A stretch of 64,000 nucleotides of DNA, taken from contig JBAIAC010000027.1 of the NCBI GenBank assembly GCA_037349315.1, forward strand, positions 12,033,501 to 12,097,500, given 5' to 3'. The notes below the pieces were generated by a model. That model did no database searches, had not been told where the DNA came from, and saw only the letters and a list, made by a program, of their open reading frames with translations. Source of the DNA: Chelydra serpentina (lineage: Eukaryota; Chordata; Testudines; Chelydridae). Numbering within the stretch: position 1 is the stretch's first letter; each line of letters opens with the position of its first letter. Positions 9,859-35,193 of the stretch are shown here, in pieces. Position numbers and translations under genes: made by a program.

Positions 9859-11371
9859 CAGTGGTTCCCAAACTTTAACAACCTGTGAACCCCTTTCACT
9901 AAAATGTCAAGTCTCGTGAACCCCCTCCTAAAAATGAATATTTCCAGAGATTTTCTCCTTTACCTGAGTATAAATTATAAAAGCCGTGATCTTGGAAATA
10001 TAAAGTTTGTTTTTATGACATGCTTATTACACACTATTTATTATTAATTATTTATCATTACAGTATTTGTATGGCAACACTCTTCCAAGATCTCACTTTT
10101 GTAGCTTGTATCACTTTGAATAAGCCTGTTATAAGACAAGGCTCCTATGTTTCAATCAAGGAGTATCAGATGTGAAACAGCATGAAGGTATTTAAGAAGC
10201 CAACTCAAAAGGCCTTGGCTACGCTTGCAGCTGTACAGCGCTGTGAGTTAAACCCGTCTTCGTACAGCTGAGTAGGGAAAGCGCTGCAGCCTGTCCACAC
10301 TGGTAGCTGCCAGCGCACTAACGTGGCTACATTTGAGGCATTTGCAGCTGTATTGGGAGTGGTGCATTATGGGCGTTCAAGTGGCTGCAACGTGCTTTTC
10401 AAATGGGGGGGGGGTGAGGGGGAGTGTGACAGTGTGTTGGGAGAGAGTGTGGATTTTTGGGGTATCCGCAGAGTGTCAGCTCATTATCTCCTAAGTTTAC
10501 ACACCTCCACATCCCCTGCCTCTCAATCACTGAAAGCAAACAGCAGGGGCTTTGTTTGTTTTTAAAGAGCCGATAAAAGAACTCGGGGGAAACAGAACGG
10601 CCGGGGGGCCTCCTTCTCGACCCCCACTCCCCCTCTCTCTCCAAGCCAACTTTGCTGCCGGCATTCCTAACGGAGCCCCCCCGCCTGCAAACAGTAGCTG
10701 TTTGCTTTTTTTTGTAAAGCAGCCACAGGACAGAGCTCTGAGCTCCAACGCGGAAGTGCCGTTTCAAAACAAAGGGAGCTTCCGGAGGTCAGTTACTACG
10801 AATTCCCTGGCTACATTGGATCAGCAGCGTAGCAGCCGCTACGCAACAAATGTTATTCCTCTCGGAGAGGAGAAGTACCAGCAGCGCTGTACCTGAGGAG
10901 ATGCAGCGCTGCACGTGCCTTGCAAGTGTAGCCAGTTAGTGAGTTACAGCGCTGCAGGCAGTTTTATTGCGCTGTAACTCGTGAGTGTAGCCAAGGCCAA
11001 AGAGTTCCTCCACAGAAGTATTCAGGTCTTGAGCAGTCCAGGCAAACAACGCATGTTACAACAAAGCTTAAACTGGTTCTTCATAATTTAAAAAACAATA
11101 CTAGCTGCCTATTTAATTTTTAAAAACAGCAAAAAATATCCACCTCCCTTTCTATTTCTTATAAGGAGTCTTGGTGTTCAGATCTCCTCAGTGTGATAGA
11201 TAAGCAGATCAAAGCAAGCCTAACTCTTGAAAGTCCAGGTGCTCTGGGCTGCCGGCCTGGGGTCCATAGGGACAGCTCTATCCGCCATTAGGGAATTTGT
11301 TTCCCCCAAGAACCCCCTGTAACATTTTGTGAACCCCGAGGGGTTCACAAACCCCAGTTTGGGAACCACTG
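9859..11371 (+). mobile_element. hAT-type DNA transposon with 8-bp target duplication
   Basis: 1513 bp with inverted ends CAGTGGTTCCCAAACTT and CCAGTTTGGGAACCACTG, flanked by a perfect 8-bp direct repeat CTCTAAAG (9851-9858 and 11372-11379), the hallmark of hAT transposons. Sub-terminal repeats GTGAACCCC/GGGGTTCAC support this. No transposase frame is visible, so it is non-autonomous. About half of its length is a second inserted element. Confidence 0.93.
10211..10994 (+). mobile_element. Inverted-repeat DNA element nested in the hAT
   Basis: Ends are GGCCTTGGCTACGCTTGCAG and GTGAGTGTAGCCAAGGCC, with inner repeats of TACAGCGCTG. The interior (10550-10800) is GC-rich with no convincing coding frame. 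I could not find a clear target duplication. The element splits the hAT at 9859-11371, so it is the younger of the two. Confidence 0.8.
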
Positions 11372-13217
11372 CTCTAAAGAGAGAGTAGGAAGTAGTCTGA
11401 TCTGTTTTAAGATGCCCTCCTTAACTGCTCCACTAGAGGGTGTTTCTGTATAGTCTGTTAAAACAGACTAAGAATGTCCAGTGAAATTCAGCTGCATTTA
11501 AAACTTGCCAAATACTTATGTTGTATGTTATGTACAACCCATGAATGGAATCTTATTCACAGCTGGAAAAAGCAGTAGGCTCTTATAGGAGGGCTCAGAA
11601 TTCTCCAGCTCCAGTGCATCAAAGGGGAAGGAAATGGCAGTTATATGAATTGCTTTCCACTGTTCCCCCTTTCCTGGTGTGATAGTGCTTGATATTACCC
11701 TGTTTTCCATAGGTGTCGATATACCAGCATACAACCTGACTGTTTCCAGAAGGTCCCAGGCCTAGGCCTGACCGAAGACTTTCTGGTGTGAAACAAATGT
11801 TATGCCTTAAATAATTCAAATGTTCAAAATACTACTTAACTTACATGTAGCAAGCAAGAAAGGTAGAAGGAATGAAGATAAAGTATTCTGTGGAGCAGTG
11901 AAAAAGAGGTTAGGGGTAAGACCACATCTACCATGCCATGCACATTTCTGCTTTTTGTACGTTAGCAAAAGCTGCTTAGCTGATAATGCATCTTACATAT
12001 GTTAGAGAATCTGCTATCCTTGAACAAGTCAGCTTCAACTTGATCAGCTTGGGGTTAGGCCGTAGGAGATGTCTAGCTATGTAAATTAAGGTGTGGATGG
12101 AATTCATGTTGCATACTATTGAAATAAGAGCTGGACTAAAGTGCATGAATTCCATAAAAATCTTACCTAACAACAGTTGTGAATTGGCTCCAAATGCTTA
12201 GAAAAAATACCGATCGCTTACAAGAAACTACTTGGCATGCTATTGCCATTCAGTAACATGTAGGAGACCCAAGAAAGCTGCTACCTATTAAATGGTTTCT
12301 GATCACTTCAAAATAGGGTCATTCATGTTGCTTTCCCTGGCCTTCCACTCCTAAACAGAAATTAAAAATGTTGTGGTGATGTACGTTCAGGTCTGAGGCT
12401 CTTGCATTGCTTCCAAGTCACACTGCAATTTATTTTTGGCTTTGCAGCCCTCACACGGACGCTGACCTGCAATGAGTTAGCAGCCGTGCTGAAGGCTGGA
12501 TTGTTACTGTGGAACTCTAAAAGTGGTCAGTGTCTTTGTTCAAGTTCATTTTTACTTTTGTGGTAGTGATTTGATCCCTAATTACTGCTCCAGGAAAACT
12601 TGGGCTGAAAGTAGAAGGCAGAATCTGCACAGAGGTAATGGTAAGTAGGGACCTGCTGTGTCTAGAAACAGCTCTCTTTAAAGGAAACAAGCAGTAGGAG
12701 CACATCGACAAAGGGGTGGAGGAAAGCATATGAAGAGCTAAGAACCATTGATCTGTTGTGATGTTTTATATAGCACCTTACAAGGTGTCACTATAAATCA
12801 CTCAATTGTAAATTGTAAGGCAGAGATCCTTATTTTCTGATGTGCCTGTGTCATGTTGGATCCTTTGGGTACCATAAAAGTAATGATGTAATCTTGCTGG
12901 AGTTGAAAGCCTCTCTCAGATCCACTAGTGAATGCTAAAACCAGCAACATTTCTGAAACAAAAGTATATTGGCTAATCAGGCCTTTGGAATAGATTGTGT
13001 CCGATGCTGCTGTCATTACAATATTGTAGCAGTGTAACTGGAATGAATCCATTTATTGCACTGGTGTCAAAGTAGAATTTGGCCCATGATCTTGCAGTAT
13101 TGAGCTTTCTCCATTTACCAAGTATGTTAATTTAAAGTGTGCATCAAGAGTAGAAAGCCTGGTACAGGAATAGAATCGCTCTGAACTGTTAGTATCTGCA
13201 GTATTCTTAGGGTTTAA

Positions 13218-13510
13218 TATGGGGTGGCCAAACCTGGCTTGCGAGTCGCATGCAGCTCTTTTACAGTTAATGTCCCCCCCACACACACACTTCTCTAACA
13301 GATTGCCAGGGATGGGGAGTTTGGGGTTTCTGCCCTGCAGCAGGGTGGTGGGGCTTGGGGCTTCAGCCCCATGGGGCGCACCTGCCGGCTCCCTGAGCCT
13401 TGGCAGGCACCTCCCATGGGGCAGAAGCCCCAAGCCCCACCACCCTGGCGCAGGGCAGAAGCCCTGGCAGGCACGCCCAGCTCTCGAGGTGATGAAGATT
13501 ATCATATGTG
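13218..13510 (+). repeat. Repeat with long internal hairpin
   Basis: GGGGTGGCCAAACCTGGC start is typical of a dispersed DNA-element end. The interior forms a long inverted repeat: GCAGGGTGGTGGGGCTTGGGG at 13339-13359 pairs with the CCCCAAGCCCCACCACCCTGG region near 13428-13448, flanked by further pairing of CCATGGGG segments. A CACACAC run lies at about 13281-13290. Non-coding. Confidence 0.65.
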
Positions 13511-16500
13511 GTTCAGAGGGGCAGTAAATGTGTGTATATATTAAGACAGGGGTAGCCAATCATTTATTTCAGGCTATAAAAGTTTCAAAATTACATGCTA
13601 TGGGGATAATACGAAATGCAGACTTGGTGCCGAGGTCTATGTTTATCCCTGCTAGGATAATGGATTTTCCTTCTCTAACTAAAGAGTAATGTTACCCTGA
13701 TAAAGAAGGTGCCTTTTCCAGGATCGGTAATACTACTGGACTGTCCTACAGCAGCTGCCTGTAAAGGGGGGTCAGTGGATTTTAAGCAAGCTCTGTTAGG
13801 CTGGAGCTTGCTGTATCCATTGAAGTCTAGGGGAGCCCTCCCACTGACGAGAACTCCAAATCTAGGTCTTTTCCCCACAAAACTAGACAAAAAAAGAGAC
13901 CGTAAAGGTCTGATCTTGCAAGGTTCTGAGCATCTCCCAGGACATACAGAGCATTCTCAGCTCCCTCTGTAGTCCTCCAATGAGGCCCCCTTAGGACCCC
14001 AGCCTGCAAGGTGTTGAGCACTTCAGCTTGGTGTGGCAGTAGAAGGCCCTTGGCACCGCATGTGGTGGGACAAGACATGACTATGAGAGAGGCCTTGTGG
14101 TGGGTGTATGTGCCCTGACACCACCTGCCTTGCCAGGTGCCACTGTTGCACCTGAGCTCAGTAGACAGTGAGCTTTTGCTATGGGTGTGGGACTCAATCC
14201 CTGCGTATACCTGCCTCAATTTCCCCCGCAAAAACAAGCCAAATCCAAATGCCTTCCTGAGGACACGGTCAGAGGTGTGTTGGAGTTCTCTTTTCTCTGT
14301 CTGGTTCTCCCCCATATTTAAAATATCCCCTCTGTCTTGCCTTAGCTATTGGTTTATATAATGCTTGTGCACTTTCTAATTTTTATGTCATCTCTAGCAG
14401 CTGAAAGGGCTTATAGGCTGCTCTTTATACATTCAGTGGCCTTAAGTTAATTGATTGAAATTGGTTTGTGTTCGTTAAATAAGGAAGAGCATCCAGCCCT
14501 TCACACTGATATAAATAAGCTAGACTGATATTAAGTGACTCAGAACGGAGCATATGTCAAAACATACAGGCTGAAGACGGTCAAGACGAGCTTTTTGTTT
14601 TAGAACCAGGCCAAGACAGACACCCTTTGAGGACATGATCTGAATGCACTGCAGAGAAACGAAAGCACAGCTGTAGGTATTGTAGCAGAATCATCATGTT
14701 ACTGGTAGGTCAAACAAAAAGACAACATGGAGGCAAAATTGCAACACTGGGACTTTCTGGCCAACTGTAGCTGGCCATGAAATAAACTTAAACACCCCCC
14801 CCAAAGCTTTCTGGCACATTTACAAAAGTAACCTCTAATGCTAAATGGCTTATGTTAGAGGCCTGTTTTTTCCAGTGGTGCTGAGCATGCACACAATGGC
14901 TGAAGTGTTTCAAGAAGGCCAGGCACAGCAAGGAGCACTGTGGGAGTTCAGTTGGTCCTAGGACCCTGGCCCTAGAGGTGTCTAAACTGGGGTACAGAAC
15001 CAATAAGGCCATCTCTGAAAGTAGGTCAGGGAAGTAGTTGCCTGACCTACTTCCTTGGCAACGCTACACTCCCTTGGCTGCAAACATTGTATTTAAAAAA
15101 TAAGACCTGGTTTCTTAGCACCATGTGTAACCCACACACCTCCTGGTGCGGTGCTCTGTCCCACCGAGACCACTGAGAGCTTGATTGAGTCAGCTACAAC
15201 CTTAGCTAACAGCCGTATGGCTTTTAGCTCATGCATTTATCTCCAGAGGTTCTAGGTTCAATCCGGCCAGCCAACAACTGGGGTCTGACGGTGTTACACC
15301 CACACTGCCCCTCCTCCTGATATTATCATGGTTAAATAATAAGCAGCAATCACCTACATTCACCAGGGGTATTTCTTGCTGCTTTTTTGCAGCACTCGGC
15401 AACTACCAGTGGTGTACAGAGAGGAAAACATAAGGGACGTCACTTGTAATAAGGGACTGTTGGCAAACTTGGTGATCCTAGCCACTGACACTTCAACAGG
15501 AGCAGACTTGAACTGCCCCTCTTCCCCCGCACATGCAAAAAGAAACAAAAGAGTTTGTAAGTGAGCACTGAATGTCTCCAGGGAGATTCTGAGCACCCTT
15601 AACTCCCTCTAGAGTTTCTGGATGCTGGCTACCCAACCGGATCAGGCCCTAAGTGTACAGGTGCTGAATGGACTCTTGGAAACTTGGTTTCAATACTGCT
15701 GTATTCCACAGTGATGATACTGGGAGTCTTAGAAACAGCGTGTTATCCAAACCCTGACCTTATGAAACCGATCTGCTGCAAGCACAGTGCTTCATAACAC
15801 AGAGGCTTGTGAGAGAAGTACAGATCTGAATGTCTCTATTTAGCATAACTAAAGTTTATGCTGATCAGCAGAATATCCTCCTAGCAGAAGCAGCAGCTCA
15901 GATGTCATCCAGACCTAAAACTGTATTTGGGTATTTTTTTCCCTTTTGCTTAGAGTCATTTTTATTTAGTTTTTTTTTAATGGATTTTAAAAAATCCAAA
16001 CACTTTACACGGTTTTGTGATGCTTAATGCTTTATTTAAAAAGCCGACAATAATGTATCATTGGGTGGGGGGGTGTTCAGAAATAGCCATCCTCCAGTCT
16101 TGTTGACGTGCTCTAGTCTATTGCAAAGGACCCTGACAAGTAAGCCAAAGATTTCTCAGGTTTCTATTGATTTGGGTTGCCCAGCATGAGACATTCAAGT
16201 CCTGGTTTTCAGAGAGTGCCGATCACCCACCCTCTGAAAATCAGGGCCCTTTCTCACAGCTCAAGTGGGGTGCCAGCGGCTTTTGAAAACCTTGGCTGCT
16301 GTTGCTAGTGAGAGCAGCAGTGGTTTGAGCACAGGCCTGGGAGCCAGAAACTCCTCCGATGCCAGCTCACGGTGTGCACCTGGGCATACTACTTAACCTC
16401 GGTCTCAGCTTCCCGGCCCCCATGGCTGTAAAATTAAGCTAGTTGCCTTCATTCCTCTCCAGGTCCGGGGCCCTGGTTCAGCCAACTATCCCTATTCAGC

Positions 16501-18123
16501 AAGGCCCCTGAGCGCGTTAGAATGAATGGAACTCAAGCAGATACTTTGCTGAACTGCGGGTGCTGGCCCTTTAAAGTCCTCGCTTTGCGACAGGAAGGAA
16601 ATCCCTCCCCTGCCATCCCAGCAAGAGTCCAGTGTTGTTCACTGGAATTCGTCCTGCAGGACTGGAGGAATTTTAAAGGGCCTGTAGCGGCAACTGGAGT
16701 CAATGATTGCTCACGCCAAGCGAGGGGTTAAGCAGACCCTGTGTGGCAGTGCTGTGGCAACAGAGCCTCTGTTCCTCTGGCTGAGAGATAGCGAGACGGA
16801 GCTACGGCATCTGTGAACGTCCAGTATCCTCAGCAAAAACAGACCTGTGCTCACTACAGCCTCTACTAGGAGGGATGCTATAGGGACAGGACAATCAGGA
16901 AAGGGACAAGATTTCAAAAGTGATTCGGGGTACCTCAAAGTTTGGTGGCCCCCAACTTGAGACGCCTTCAAGTAGCCTGATTTTCAGAGGGTGGGTGCTC
17001 AGCACTTTCTGAAGGCTCTTCTAAGGCAGCTGAAGTTGGGAACCCCAAAATGGAGGCCCTGTCATCAGCTGACCCTTAACCTGGGCTCAACTGTAGTCTT
17101 GTTGGGTCTCTTGCTCCTGGGTCCCCTATAGAAGCCCCCACCCCTGGCCAATCTCACTGTTCTTGGCAGGCGTTCAGTTCACTTGTCTATAGTCCCTGCA
17201 GGGGCTTCCCAGCTCCTGTCACAGGCAAGAAGCAGATCTACAGGGTCCCTTGTTCACACCAGGCTCTTAGTATCCCCCAACCGGAGGGGGAGGAAAGGCT
17301 GGCTACTGCCTCAGACAAGGCTTCCCTTGCTACTGAAGCTCACTGGCAGCCTTCCTACACCTGGGCAAGCTTCCCCCCTCCCCTGTGGCCAATTTCACCT
17401 TCTGAAGCTCCCCTTCTCCAGGTGGTGCATGTTCTTCAGGTGGGCCTAATTGGCACTGCCCGAATGCAGGACTGCTCATTAGCCTTTCTACCAGCAGGAT
17501 GGGGGCCTTTCCCCCCCGCCCCCCCAAGCCTGAGAAACACTTTGGTCTATTGAAGTCAGTGGCATGTTTCCAGAGCTTCAATGGGATTTGACTCCGGCAC
17601 AGAATAGGACATTTCCCATCAGTGAAATGCTCCCTTTCATTTTGTCCCTTTCTATTGCCCACCCTGACTTTAGAAGGAAGCAGAAACCAGGCCAACTCCC
17701 ATGAGCACTGCTGCCTGCCACCTCATCCTCACTGCTGTGCCCACATATGACGAATGAATGGACCTGGTCCTGGGACCATGATGAATACAATTTTGTTTGG
17801 ATTCTGGACCCAGACCCTCAGAGGCATGCAGGCTCCTAACTCCCATTTATTTCAGTGGCAGTTAGGAACCTCTGTGCCTTTGAGGGTCTGGGCCTCTGTT
17901 TCTAGGTCTAAGATCTATCAGACATCAGGACTCAGAATAAAAGAAAGACAATTAGAAATCCAATAATACAGAGGTGCAGGTCCATTTTTAGCCGTGAAGA
18001 CTAAAGGGCTGGTTAGAGCAAACAAGGACAGCCATGGTACTATTTAGTTGCTTGTTTTGTTTTGTTTTAGCTATTTGTTACCTTGAAGCAAGGCTTTAGA
18101 GTGGGCGCAGTGAGGATCCAAAC

Positions 18124-31706
<13,583 letters not shown>

Positions 31707-31805
31707 TTTATCCCTGAGTAAAACTGCTTCAGCACCATCTTAGCTTAAATTTGTAAGAGCTAAGGCAAGCAGACTCTCTGAAAACAAACCGCAGTCTCCT
31801 TTCCC

Positions 31806-31811
31806 AATAAA
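31806..31811 (+). terminator. PHKG1 proximal poly(A) signal
   Basis: AATAAA 100 bp after the PHKG1 stop codon. A second AATAAA at 33878-33883 is followed by TTTTACTTAGCTGGTGTG and could give a long 3' UTR; which one is used cannot be told. Confidence 0.6.
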
Positions 31812-33019
31812 ATCTCAATAGATAATATTAAACCCAGGGTGCGCCAAACCCTGACAGCCTTATTTGGCCTTCAAAAGACACCAGGTGCACAAACCTCTGC
31901 ACCCCTGTCCAGGCCCATCAAACTTCAATGAGAGTTTTGCCTGTGTAAGGCCTCCGCACTTTGACCTTGCCAGACCGATATTCAACTTTCCTCCAAAATG
32001 ACATTTAAGGGCCTGCTTTTTTAGAAGTGCCCTCTAATTTTGCAGCTGTAATTAAGAGTGTGTGTAAATATACCCTCAGGTGAGGCAGGTGAACATCTTA
32101 ACTGCCAGCATTTGTGCCCCCAAATTAATGCCACCTGAATTTTTTGGGGGGCCTGGAATGAATTGCAGGCACAAAATTGGTCACCAAGATGAGGCACTTT
32201 TAAAAAAAGAAGAGAGATGGGGGCCCAAGCAAAATCCTAGCTGTGGCATTCGGGTACAGCTCCAGCTCTGAACATCACAGCTTTGTCGTCTCTCTAATGC
32301 AGAGGGAACCAATAGCATATGCAAAACCAATAGAATACACTTAGTGCTTCTCCTATAGGAACCCCACCTTTTCATTGGCAGGATGGTAACAGAAGGATGC
32401 GAGCGAGCACCCTCACACCTGTGTGAAATCCTCACCCTTGTGAAGCAGCTTGCCAGATTGGGGCCTCAGTGTCTGGCCGAGGCCAGCCTGAGATTTCAAA
32501 GCCTTGTTTTCATTGGGTGGGGGGCACGAGCTGTTCTGTGAAGACGGTAGATTGGCCATTGAACTGTTAGAGGCAAGGCAAAGGCAAAGATAATGAGTTT
32601 GGGGCACAATCTAACACCATCGGGCCAAGGTAAGCAGTGGGGTCACAGCAGCTGGGGGGAATCTAAATTAGATGGGGAGCTGGGTAAAAAAAAAAATCAG
32701 TGTGAGGTTATCAGCAAGTTCAGGGAGAGTGGGAGTGAAGGTGAGAGGCAGGGAGGAAAGGGGGCAGAGGTGGGGAAAGCAATACGCTTGCAAAATACTA
32801 ACCAGTTACATTCAACTGACTGAGGTTAAAAACCACACGAAGAAGCCGGTCAAGCTTTGTTTTTACAAGGTGGATGTTGCTATTAGAGACCCACGTTTCC
32901 AGTTTCTGGGCCCAGCCTTCACCGGCAGGACCTTGAGGTAGGGTGGCCTTATCCCACATCACTTTTGAAAATCAAGTCTTTCAGGGCATGAATACCCTGT
33001 TTTGGGTGCCTCACTGCAA

Positions 33020-33140
33020 AGGCAAGTGTTAAACACCCGTTTTGCCATCTGTAAAATGAGGCTAATGATACTGGCCTCCTTTGTAAGGTGCTTTGAGATC
33101 CACGGATGAAAAAAGTGCTGTATAAAGCCTAGGTATTACC
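33020..33140 (+). repeat. MIR-type SINE fragment
   Basis: Contains TGCCATCTGTAAAATGAGGC, CCTCCTTTGTAAGGTGC, TTTGAGATCCACGGATGAAA and GTGCTGTATAAAGCCTAGG, the usual 3' half of MIR-like amniote repeats. Confidence 0.8.
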
Positions 33141-34329
33141 CACTGAGCTCTCGCTTCATTTAGCTTTGGGGCTAACACGTTTTCTACTCTTTAAAAAAAA
33201 AAAAAAAAAAGAGCCTCCCCCCCGGCCTGTAGTACAATTGGCAGTTAATAACTCAGCCTTTAATACAAGCAGGGGAAACCTTCCCTGCCTGCTTGGCCAC
33301 TAAACCCTGGAAAAAATAAAAAGTTGTGACAAAACCTCAAATTTGTGTCAGTAGCAAAAAGTGGACCTGGCCAAATCCCCCAAACGGCGAAAGGCCGCCT
33401 GTGTGGGAAACCAGCGATCAGAGCCTACATCTTAATGGACTCGATTGACTCCTTCCTTCCTATCAGGGACGGGGCGTATCCCGAAGGGTGACTAGCATCT
33501 CGCATCGCACCCTTCCTAGCCAACAGATTCCACTGCCAGCCTTCATTACCGCTGTTCTAACCAGTCAATCTATAAACGACGCCTTAAGTGGGACAGGTGT
33601 TTTGTTTCCAAAGCTTTAATGCACTATGTTGAAGAGTAGCGATTCATTTTATGCATCTACAATGTAGGCTGAGTTCTTAAACAGCCTGTGGGTGACAGAA
33701 AATGCCCATTGCCGCTAACGGTGACCTGTGTACTGCGTGTGTATTTAGGCGACATTTTGAAAGATGTGGGGGCTAATACACAGACCTCACATTGGTCAAA
33801 ATGGGCAAGGGCTTCAGTTTATTTATGTCTATTTTATCAGTGATGCTGTACATGGTTTTGTAAACTGTTTACATGTCAATAAATAGGCTTCATTTTACTT
33901 AGCTGGTGTGACGTGGCATTCTTACTATCAAGCAACATACGATTAGGCTGGGATTTGCAAAGGGGCCTAAGGCATTAGGTGCCCAACTCCCACTGGATGC
34001 CAATGGGAGTGAGCTGTCGCTCTCTTTTAGCTCACCCCCTTTTGTAAACCTCAGCCATAATGCTTAGGATTTATATTCAAATGCTTTACAGACACTAAGC
34101 CTATGTCTACACTTGCCATTTAAAGCGCAAAATGTCCCTTTTTTGCGCTAGAACCATGGGAGCGTCGACACTTGTTAATGTAGCCACCTGGGCTGTGTCT
34201 ACATCACACTTGCTTCCTAAAATTTCCCCCCACTGCAGCATGGGTGATGATAGTAACAATGGGAATGTTTGTGGAGGCTAGTCATTGGTACGGGCCTGGG
34301 ACATTTAGGCTATTTACTGAGAGTACAAC

Positions 34330-34535
34330 TTGCTAACGCTAAGACGAGTGAAGCTCTGGACCAGGCTTCCAAGGGAGGTTGTGGAATCCTAGGAAGTTTT
34401 TAAGAACAGGTTGGACAAAGACCGGTCAGGGATGGTCTAAGTTTACTTGGTCCTGCCTCAGTGCTGGGGGCTGGACTAGATGATCTCTCAAGGTCCCTGC
34501 TACCCCTACATTTCTATGATTCTAGACACTGTTGT
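34330..34535 (+). mobile_element. CR1 3' end fragment
   Basis: Carries CAGGCTTCCAAGGGAGGTTG, TTTTTAAGAACAGGTTGGAC, CCTGCCTCAGTGCTGGGGG, TGGACTAGATGATCTCTCAAGG and the terminal TTTCTATGATTCTA. 5' truncated. Confidence 0.9.
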
Positions 34536-35089
34536 GGAACAGTGCTCAGAGCCGTGGTTGAAACACCAGTGGTTGGCGTACACTAGCGCTCCCACCATCT
34601 CTGGCGCAGGTGGAGCTGTGACCACAGAGAATTATAGGGGGGGAAGAGTGTAGTGTAGCAAAGCCAAAGTGTGTCCGAGTCAGAGCTGGGATTAGAACTC
34701 AGGAGTTTCCGGCTCAGCCCACACCCGTCTCTCCCGGTTACCAGCAGGAACAAGTGCCACCCTTGCTCACATGAGTAGTTCTTACTCCTATAGAGCCAAG
34801 TCCTGCAGTCTTTATTCAAGCAAAACTCCCAGTTTTTTTCCAAAGGGAATTTTAGCCAAGTAAAAGCCTAAGCAAAGGCTGCAAGAGTTGACTCATGAGC
34901 AGCCTCATCCGTCTCCCTGGGACTACTCACGTGTGTACGTGTTTGCAGGACTAGGCCCACGGGGATGGGTGGCTGAAGTTAGCTGAAAAGAGAGCAGCAG
35001 CATCTTCTTAAAAAGAATTGAGACAACTGGACAAAACCACCCTCAACGTCTAAACCCTCCACTCTGACACTGAACATTAGTTGCAAATG

Positions 35090-35095
35090 TTTATT
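35090..35095 (-). terminator. SUMF2 poly(A) signal
   Basis: AATAAA on the minus strand (TTTATT on +), 99 bp after the SUMF2 stop codon at 35194. It fits a short 3' UTR. Confidence 0.65.
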
Positions 35096-35193
35096 TTTAA
35101 AACTCGCCAAACTTTGATCCAACACAGCTGCAGGGAATCGCTGGCGTCTCCACAGGAGAAAACGTCTCAGGACCATTCTGATGTGTGATGTCA

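Larger units (their letters stand above)
8400..18070. other. CHCHD2-PHKG1 intergenic region
   Basis: No conserved coding exon recognised over about 9.6 kb. It contains a repeat with TCAGAAGGGACCATTGTGA near 8815 (also at 35330-35400 and 38090-38170), the hAT element at 9859-11371, a long hairpin at 13324-13465 and scattered decayed repeats. PHKG1's untranslated first exon should lie here but cannot be placed by eye. Confidence 0.55.
31812..35070. other. PHKG1-SUMF2 convergent intergenic region
   Basis: The two genes point tail to tail. The stretch holds possible PHKG1 3' UTR to about 33900, a MIR at about 33030-33140 (CCATCTGTAAAATGAGG, GTGCTTTGAGATCCACGG), an A18 run at 33193-33210, a DNA-element fragment near 34095-34210 (CCTATGTCTACACTTGCC) and a CR1 tail at 34330-34535. 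No coding exon recognised. Confidence 0.6.

Noticed and set aside
13827..14315. 162-codon minus-strand open frame
   Set aside because: No domain, no conserved splice context, repeat-like composition. It is compatible with chance.
15190..15290. tRNA-like B box (GGTTCTAGGTTCAATCC)
   Set aside because: The surrounding bases do not fold into a full cloverleaf with an acceptor stem. Probably a tRNA-derived SINE remnant.
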